Source: Echinometra lucunter (lineage: Eukaryota > Echinodermata > Echinoidea > Camarodonta > Echinometridae). Taken from it: DNA of 64,000 bases. The DNA lies in the NCBI GenBank assembly GCA_029962745.1, contig CM057157.1, forward strand, positions 20,409,508 through 20,473,507, in the 5' to 3' direction. The notes beneath the pieces are model-generated. The model saw only the letters and a list, made by a program, of their open reading frames with translations. It did not search any database and was not told where the DNA came from. Below, one piece after another: positions 59,479 to 64,000 of this stretch (its first letter is position 1; every line of letters begins with the position of its first letter). The translations under genes were made by a program, and so were the position numbers.

Positions 59479-59960
59479 TTTATGCCTCCACACTGGCAAG
59501 ATCAGAAATATATCACTTTTAATTATGGGAAATGTATCAGGATACATTGTGTCAGCCACATTTGAAGTTGATTCATTAAATGGTTCTTCAGTGATCGCGA
59601 GAACAAGCAATTTTCTCATATATATAATGACATTGTGAACCCCCCCCCCCCCAAGTCTAAATAAGTTCATTGTCACTCCCATATGCATACATGAACCAAG
59701 TTCAAAGTTGATCCGTCACAGGGTTCTTAAGTTATCGCGAAAACAAGCCATTGTCATGTATAAAATGACCTATATGACCTTTGACCGCGTGACCTCCAAA
59801 TCTAATCAGATTATTGGGTCTTCCATATGCATACATGAGCCAAGTTTGAAGTTGATCCGTCAAATGGTTCTTAAGTTATTGCGAGAACAAATACGGGACA
59901 GACGGTAAAATCCGAAACATAATCCCTCCAGCACCCACCCTCTGTGGGCAGAGGCATAAA
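59479..59960. mobile_element. Short TIR-bounded tandem array with a DR1-like motif
   Basis: Same design as 48056-49116: TTTATGCCTCCACACTGGCA at the left end, GGGCAGAGGCATAAA at the right, and about two and a half units between with CATATGCATACATGA, AAGTTGATCCGTCA and TTCTTAAGTTATCGCGA. One unit keeps TATGACCTTTGACC. It lies in the receptor intron. Confidence 0.75.
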
Positions 59961-60901
59961 AATTAATTGCTCTGCAAAAATAGCTTCAAATGTTTCACTC
60001 TATAAGAAGATGTTGCAAATCATAAGTGTCTTCTAAATAGACATTACATTGAATAACAAGTAGACTAGTCAGCATACCCGTATATGCTTCCACTCCACAG
60101 GGGTTTGCTCAAAACCTAACTGGAATTTTGATTCCACACACAGGAGTTAACATTTTCCTATATTTTCTTCATATTTCTTGACCTATGACTCTTATAAGGT
60201 CAGGTAAAGTTTACTGGGTAAACGTTATACATTCCAGCTGAATCCTTTTTATTTTCTCTGATGATTGGTACATCTTATAATACCCTTCATTCTCCAGACA
60301 TAATGTTTCTGAACAAGCAGGAATTTCTAAGTAATGACACCATGTTTAAGCGAGACTTTGTCATCAGCATATCTTTTTCAAATACAGATGCAGGCAAAAT
60401 ATAAATCAAAGAAGGCAGACTTTGTTTGAATTCCTCGGTAAATTCTTAAATGTTTCTTGTGCATGTGTTACTGTGTATTTTTGCACACAATTCAACTAAG
60501 GAATTCAGAGAAAATACCAACTTTGTGTATGAATTGCCTTTCTTGAAGATGAACTATAAGATCATTCATATTTAAATTGCAATCAACAAGATACACAATC
60601 AATAAGATAAACATCACTATCCTGGTACTACTTTATGTTCATTATCAATTCAGGTCCATTCACACATGAAGCATCAAAACCACAGCAGCTTTTCCTTTTT
60701 TCATTATATATCTATGAAATACGCTTGTAATGTGCTTAACATTCTGTATCTTGAAGCGTATGGATAAGTCAGTACAATAAGCACCTTTGTTGTAAAAAGG
60801 CACTTCTCATACAGCCCCTGTTGTTATTCATTAACAAAAAAACCTGCTGTGGTGAAAGGTCACACTTTCCAGCATCATTCTTCTTCAGTCTTCATCCCAC
60901 C

Positions 60902-61190
60902 TGTAACAATAATATTTTGTTCTTGTATAGCGCATATCACATTATTTTTTAACGTCTCTATGCACTTCCAAAGGACTTTGGATATTATTATCCCGGCTTT
61001 AGCCCGGCAGACATAACAGCCCACAAGCATTTCAAGGAATAAATTCCTGCCAGGTACCCGTTTACTTCACCTGGGTCGAGTGTGGCAAATGTAGATGAAT
61101 GTCTTGCCAAAGGACATTAGTGCTGCGGCAGGGATTCAAACCCTATGTTCAAAGTCTGGAGATTTATCCACTGGGCCACAACACAACCAC
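60902..61190 (-). mobile_element. tRNA-derived SINE
   Basis: On the minus strand it starts with a tRNA-like head: A box TGGCCCAGTGGATAA and B box GGTTTGAATCC. The body follows: GGCAAGACATTCATCTAC, CACACTCGACCCAGGTGAAG, CAGGAATTTATTCCTTGAAA, AAAGCCGGGATAATAATA and GCGCTATACAAGAACAAAAT. Related bodies without the head are at 29155, about 35436 and 40612. It lies immediately next to the donor site of a receptor exon. Confidence 0.75.
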
Positions 61191-61211
61191 CTGTAGAAAG
61201 AATATACTTAC

Positions 61212-61342
61212 CCCACGGAAGACAGGTTCTGGTATTGGCTGTGAGTTGTTCTTAAGTCTCTGAAATCCAAAGGCTAGAAGAGCTAAGATTAGGAAGATGA
61301 CGAGTGGTACACATATCCCAGCAATAATACCAGTAGTGGAAG
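61212..61342 (-). CDS. Receptor transmembrane/box-1 exon
   Basis: A 131-base exon that begins after a CCCATAG acceptor in phase 1 and ends at GTGGG before GTAAGT in phase 0. It encodes STTGIIAGICVP, a hydrophobic helix of about 21 residues through LVIFLILALLAFGF, then the basic stop-transfer QRLK and NNSQPIPEPVFRG. The PIPEP motif lies about ten residues inside the membrane, the position of box 1, the JAK-binding proline motif of class I cytokine receptors. Phases match the neighbouring exons exactly, which supports the model. Confidence 0.85.
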
Positions 61343-61988
61343 CTATGGGAAGCAAAAAGAACAATATGAATTTACAAGAGTGCATTCATAAATTTAGTAT
61401 TACTAGGACAGACTATAATATTGACAATGACAACGACAATGATGATGATGACAAGGACAGTGCTAAAGACAACGGCGCCATCAACAACAATGGCACTGGC
61501 AATTACAATCATCACCGCAGCAACAACAACGGGGCCTTTTTTCATGTGGAACGCGAAACACGTAACGCGCGTTCCGCGTTAAGGGATCCTAAAATGCTGA
61601 ATTTCAACAAAAAGGGGCGCTTTTAATTAATGTGGCCGAACGCCATAAGGGGATGAATTTCAGTACCGGCGACAATATGTGAATATTTTAGGACATTTTC
61701 ATGGATTTTCAGCCCGATTTCATTTTCAGGAAGTGGCACGCGGGAGTCATATTTTTAAAAAACCTGTTTAGGGGTAATATTTCAATCAAACCTGTTTGGG
61801 GTTCAGTTTCATGAGAAAATGCGCAAAAATCCTCGTTAAGGGGTGTTTTTTCATCGAAGTATAAAACCTGTTTAGGGGGTATTTTTAAAACCCATGGACA
61901 CGCATGTGTACACCAATATATCTGAGTGGCTACCTGTACTCCTATATGTCAGTGCACTTCTATAACTGAAGGAGATTTTCCTATTTAC
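61343..61988 (-). other. Intron of the receptor gene
   Basis: A 646-base phase-1 intron with donor GTAAAT and acceptor CCCATAG. On the plus strand it holds GAC/GAT triplet repeats (about 61410-61475) and a GC-rich patch around ACGTAACGCGCGTTCCGCG (about 61560). Confidence 0.7.
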
Positions 61989-62093
61989 CTGAAGGGGTGT
62001 CTTCCCATCTGTTGACTATAAATGAAGTTTTTGTACCTCCAGCCGAGTTTACTGCTGACAGACTGATTGTATATTTCTCATTCTTCTTAAGAC
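61989..62093 (-). CDS. Receptor exon: end of a fibronectin type III domain
   Basis: A 105-base exon following the acceptor TTTACAG and ending CAG before GTAAAT. It encodes LKKNEKYTISLSAVNSAGGT then KTSFIVNRWEDTPS, the last strands of a fibronectin type III fold (the Y.I.LSAVNSAGG signature). The last base joins CT of the next exon to make Ala, giving DTPSASTTGIIAG. It is extracellular and next to the membrane, as in gp130-type receptors. Further upstream exons were not found before 64000. Confidence 0.8.
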
Positions 62094-62460
62094 CTGTAAA
62101 TATCCAAAATCAAAATAACAAAATAACCATGATAATGAAAATAATAATAACAACAAAAATAACAATGATAATATTAATAACAATAATGATGATGATGATG
62201 ATGATAATAGTGATAATCATAATAATGATGATGATGATGATAATAATAATCACGACAATGCTACTACTTATAATAATCATCACCATCATCATCAGCATCA
62301 TCATCATCATCATCATCATAATAATGACAAAAAATGATAATAGTTTCTTCATTTATTTTCAAACACAACACACACATTGGTAACAATATGCCTATAGCAC
62401 ATTAATTTATTTGATCTACGATAAAAGAGCAATGTAGATAAAATGCCTTACTCAAGGGCA
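62094..62460. repeat. AAT/ATG/ATC microsatellite block
   Basis: About 230 bases of AATAAC, ATG and ATC triplets (62110-62335) directly beyond the receptor exon. Frames rich in I and M through it are repeat translations. Confidence 0.9.
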
Positions 62461-62540
62461 TAAGTGCGGTGCTGGGGATCGAACCCCCGATTCTCGCATC
62501 TCCAGTCAAGCACCTTGAACCACTGGACCACAGCACCTCC
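62438..62540 (-). mobile_element. tRNA-like SINE head fragment
   Basis: On the minus strand it shows GGTGCTG pairing with CAGCACC, A box TGGTCCAGTGG and B box GGTTCGATCCC, but the acceptor overlaps the T stem by several bases and the anticodon stem does not close. It is a degraded pol III promoter unit and not a working tRNA. Confidence 0.5.
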
Positions 62541-64000
62541 ACATGATAATAATAATAATAATAGTTACATGCACATCTGAAAACTGAGCTTTTAAGTGCT
62601 CTGCACGTAAATATTATTACTCTAGTCGTAGGATTCAAGCCGTTTCACACAAATACAGTGCAACATCTCTACTCCCTCTGCAGCATTCCAGCTAGGCACC
62701 ATATCAAAGCATAAACCAGGTCTAACAGTGTTTAACCCATTCGCGACAATGGGTCCACGTTTTGTGGTTTGCCATGTTTACAAGAAAACTAGAAAGTTTG
62801 GTGACCCCAAACTTCGCCTGCCGATGCAGAAAAATTTTGGCCAATCAGAGCACTCGTTACTTCGTCTCAGGACCAACCCATTTTAGACTTATGAATTTTA
62901 GAAGACCCTTTATTGGACATTTCATCTCAAAACCGTACGAGCCTGCGATGAATATTTATATATGCTTGTCTCGCGCCAATACTGCCTAGTAACAGGGGCA
63001 TTCGCGCGCTTGGGCAATATCGATATAGCGGCTATCGATAACAACACGTAACTTGTAACTGTCTTCGTACTTAGAATCCGCCTATCTCAGCTCGCCAATT
63101 TCCCATCTATTTTATCTCTTTATATTTTTCTGTTCGCTTCTTCCTGTATATTTTCCCTTTATTTGGAAAGGTTTTGTGATATATTTTATTCTTGTGGACA
63201 CGTAATTCGTGATTGTAATTAATTTTGGTGAGAATCTGGTGAGTTATGTTGACTTCAGTGAATCATTCGCACAGCGGTTGTTCGTGTAGTATACGTATGG
63301 CGTGTGACTGCCTGTGTGGTGTACGTATTTGCATGCAGTGCAGAGTGCGATTGCAGTGATTTTGTAGACGTTGCGTTCGTTTCAGCCCTGTCATTTGAGC
63401 TTTGAATTTATGCATTCCTCAATTTTTGGTGTGTGTATTCGAGTGAATATAGCCGTGGTTGTTAATTTTTTACGGATATCTTTGTGGATTTGCTTGTTTT
63501 GATTGATTTTATTTGACTTTTATAGGCTCTCCTATCTGATTCTAATTCCCGAGCGCATGCTTTTGTTGTGACGCGTGTGTGCGATTGCGTATTGTTGATG
63601 TGACTGAGTGATCAACCTCATACCTCTCCTTCAGTCACCTGTGATTATTTTGATGAAGCGTTGAAGTTGAGTTTGGTTAGAATACAATGGTCCGATCACT
63701 CCGATCTTTTTTTTTTTTTTACACTAAATTGAATGAAATAATTTTAGTGCTGTGCCAAGTGGCAGGTACTAACTCTTTCTTTTCTTTCTTTTACCTTTTT
63801 TTTCTGAAAGTCTTTTGCCCTCTTGGGCTTGCCTTGGCCCCGATGTAAAAAATAAAAATATCCATGTAAAGGAAGGACATGAATACATTTACTAACACTG
63901 AAAACAATAAATACAAATTACTAACATTTCCCCCTAAAATAATTTAGGGGGTGGAGGGGTGTATTTTTTTGGGAAGGGTTGTTTGAAAAGTGAATATAAT
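62541..64000. other. Unassigned; possible LINE/SINE tail near the end
   Basis: No receptor exon was recognised. 63000-63700 is GT-rich and unlike its neighbours; it may be the leader of a retroelement. CTTGGGCTTGCCTTGGCCCC followed by AAAAAATAAAAAT at about 63826-63860 resembles a CR1-type 3' end on the plus strand. Both are guesses. Confidence 0.35.

Larger units (their letters stand above)
59406..61211 (-). other. Intron of the receptor gene, carrying two repeats
   Basis: A 1806-base phase-0 intron with a GTAAGT donor and a TTGGCAG acceptor. It contains the TIR-bounded DR1 array (59479-59960) and a SINE (60902-61190) that ends about 20 bases from the donor. The stretch between (59961-60901) shows no feature. 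Confidence 0.75.

Noticed and set aside
61997..62383. Frame rich in Ile and Met on plus, and its mirror on minus
   Set aside because: Translation of AAT/ATG/ATC triplet repeats.
62468..62537. Candidate tRNA gene on minus
   Set aside because: Acceptor arms pair but overlap the T stem, and the anticodon stem fails; kept only as a SINE-head fragment.
1..64000. CRISPR-like arrays
   Set aside because: The tandem repeats lack unique regular spacers, and all other evidence points to an animal genome.

Overview
The window is nuclear DNA from an animal, most probably an echinoderm and plausibly a sea urchin. Genes are sparse and introns carry repeats. The sequence is AT-rich, dense in microsatellites and long G or C runs, and full of short palindromic transposons, CR1/L2-like and L1/Tx1-like LINEs, and marine-invertebrate arrays built on TGACCTTTGACCTTG. 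The species is inferred from repeat style and could not be confirmed by search. No bacterial, viral or CRISPR features were seen.

Two host genes can be supported. At 4689-5722 (+) lies a single-exon class A (rhodopsin-like) GPCR whose frame breaks once in intracellular loop 2. At 57638-62093 (-) lie the last exons of a single-pass receptor: the end of a fibronectin type III domain, a transmembrane exon with a box-1-like PIPEP motif, and a tail of about 570-590 residues with six GYV tyrosine motifs. A gp130/Domeless-type class I cytokine receptor is the best guess. Its 5' exons lie beyond the window. An intact tRNA-Arg(UCU)-like sequence sits at 14693-14763, probably as the head of a SINE.

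Layout. 1-4650: the end of a TTAA-flanked transposon, a short tandem repeat and a decayed array of about 155-bp units. 4689-5722: GPCR. 6400-8250: MITEs and an inverted SINE pair. 8310-12440 (-): a broken CR1/L2-type LINE interrupted by a TAA-flanked MITE. 12440-19400: little coding signal, several MITEs and the tRNA/SINE. 19850-22690: a 270-280-bp tandem array split by a 1.75-kb TTAA-flanked element. 24015-26492: a 2.46-kb hAT-type element with 8-bp target duplications, filled by a satellite of about 172 bp. 26493-27526 (+): LINE 3' part. 28560-28930: a TTCCGAA satellite. 30824-32383: a 1.56-kb foldback element. 39371-40328 and 42260-42557: a TIR family rich in GACGTAAA. 43482-44567: a LINE fragment between identical 174-bp direct repeats. 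45172-47444: a young 5'-truncated L1/Tx1-like LINE with an intact 730-codon frame. 48056-49116 and 59479-59960: tandem arrays bounded by inverted repeats and carrying perfect DR1 nuclear-receptor sites. 53916-55751 (-): two further LINE remnants. 56360-57290: a 34-bp minisatellite open in all three forward frames. 57638-62093: the receptor gene.

Apart from the two receptors, most of what can be named is transposable elements and their products. The clearest structural results are exact target-site duplications: 8 bp for three hAT-like elements (a fourth has 7 of 8), CTG or CAG for a recurrent 137-bp MITE family, TTAA for the 1.75-kb element and TAA for the MITE inside the LINE. I found no convincing new multi-gene system.
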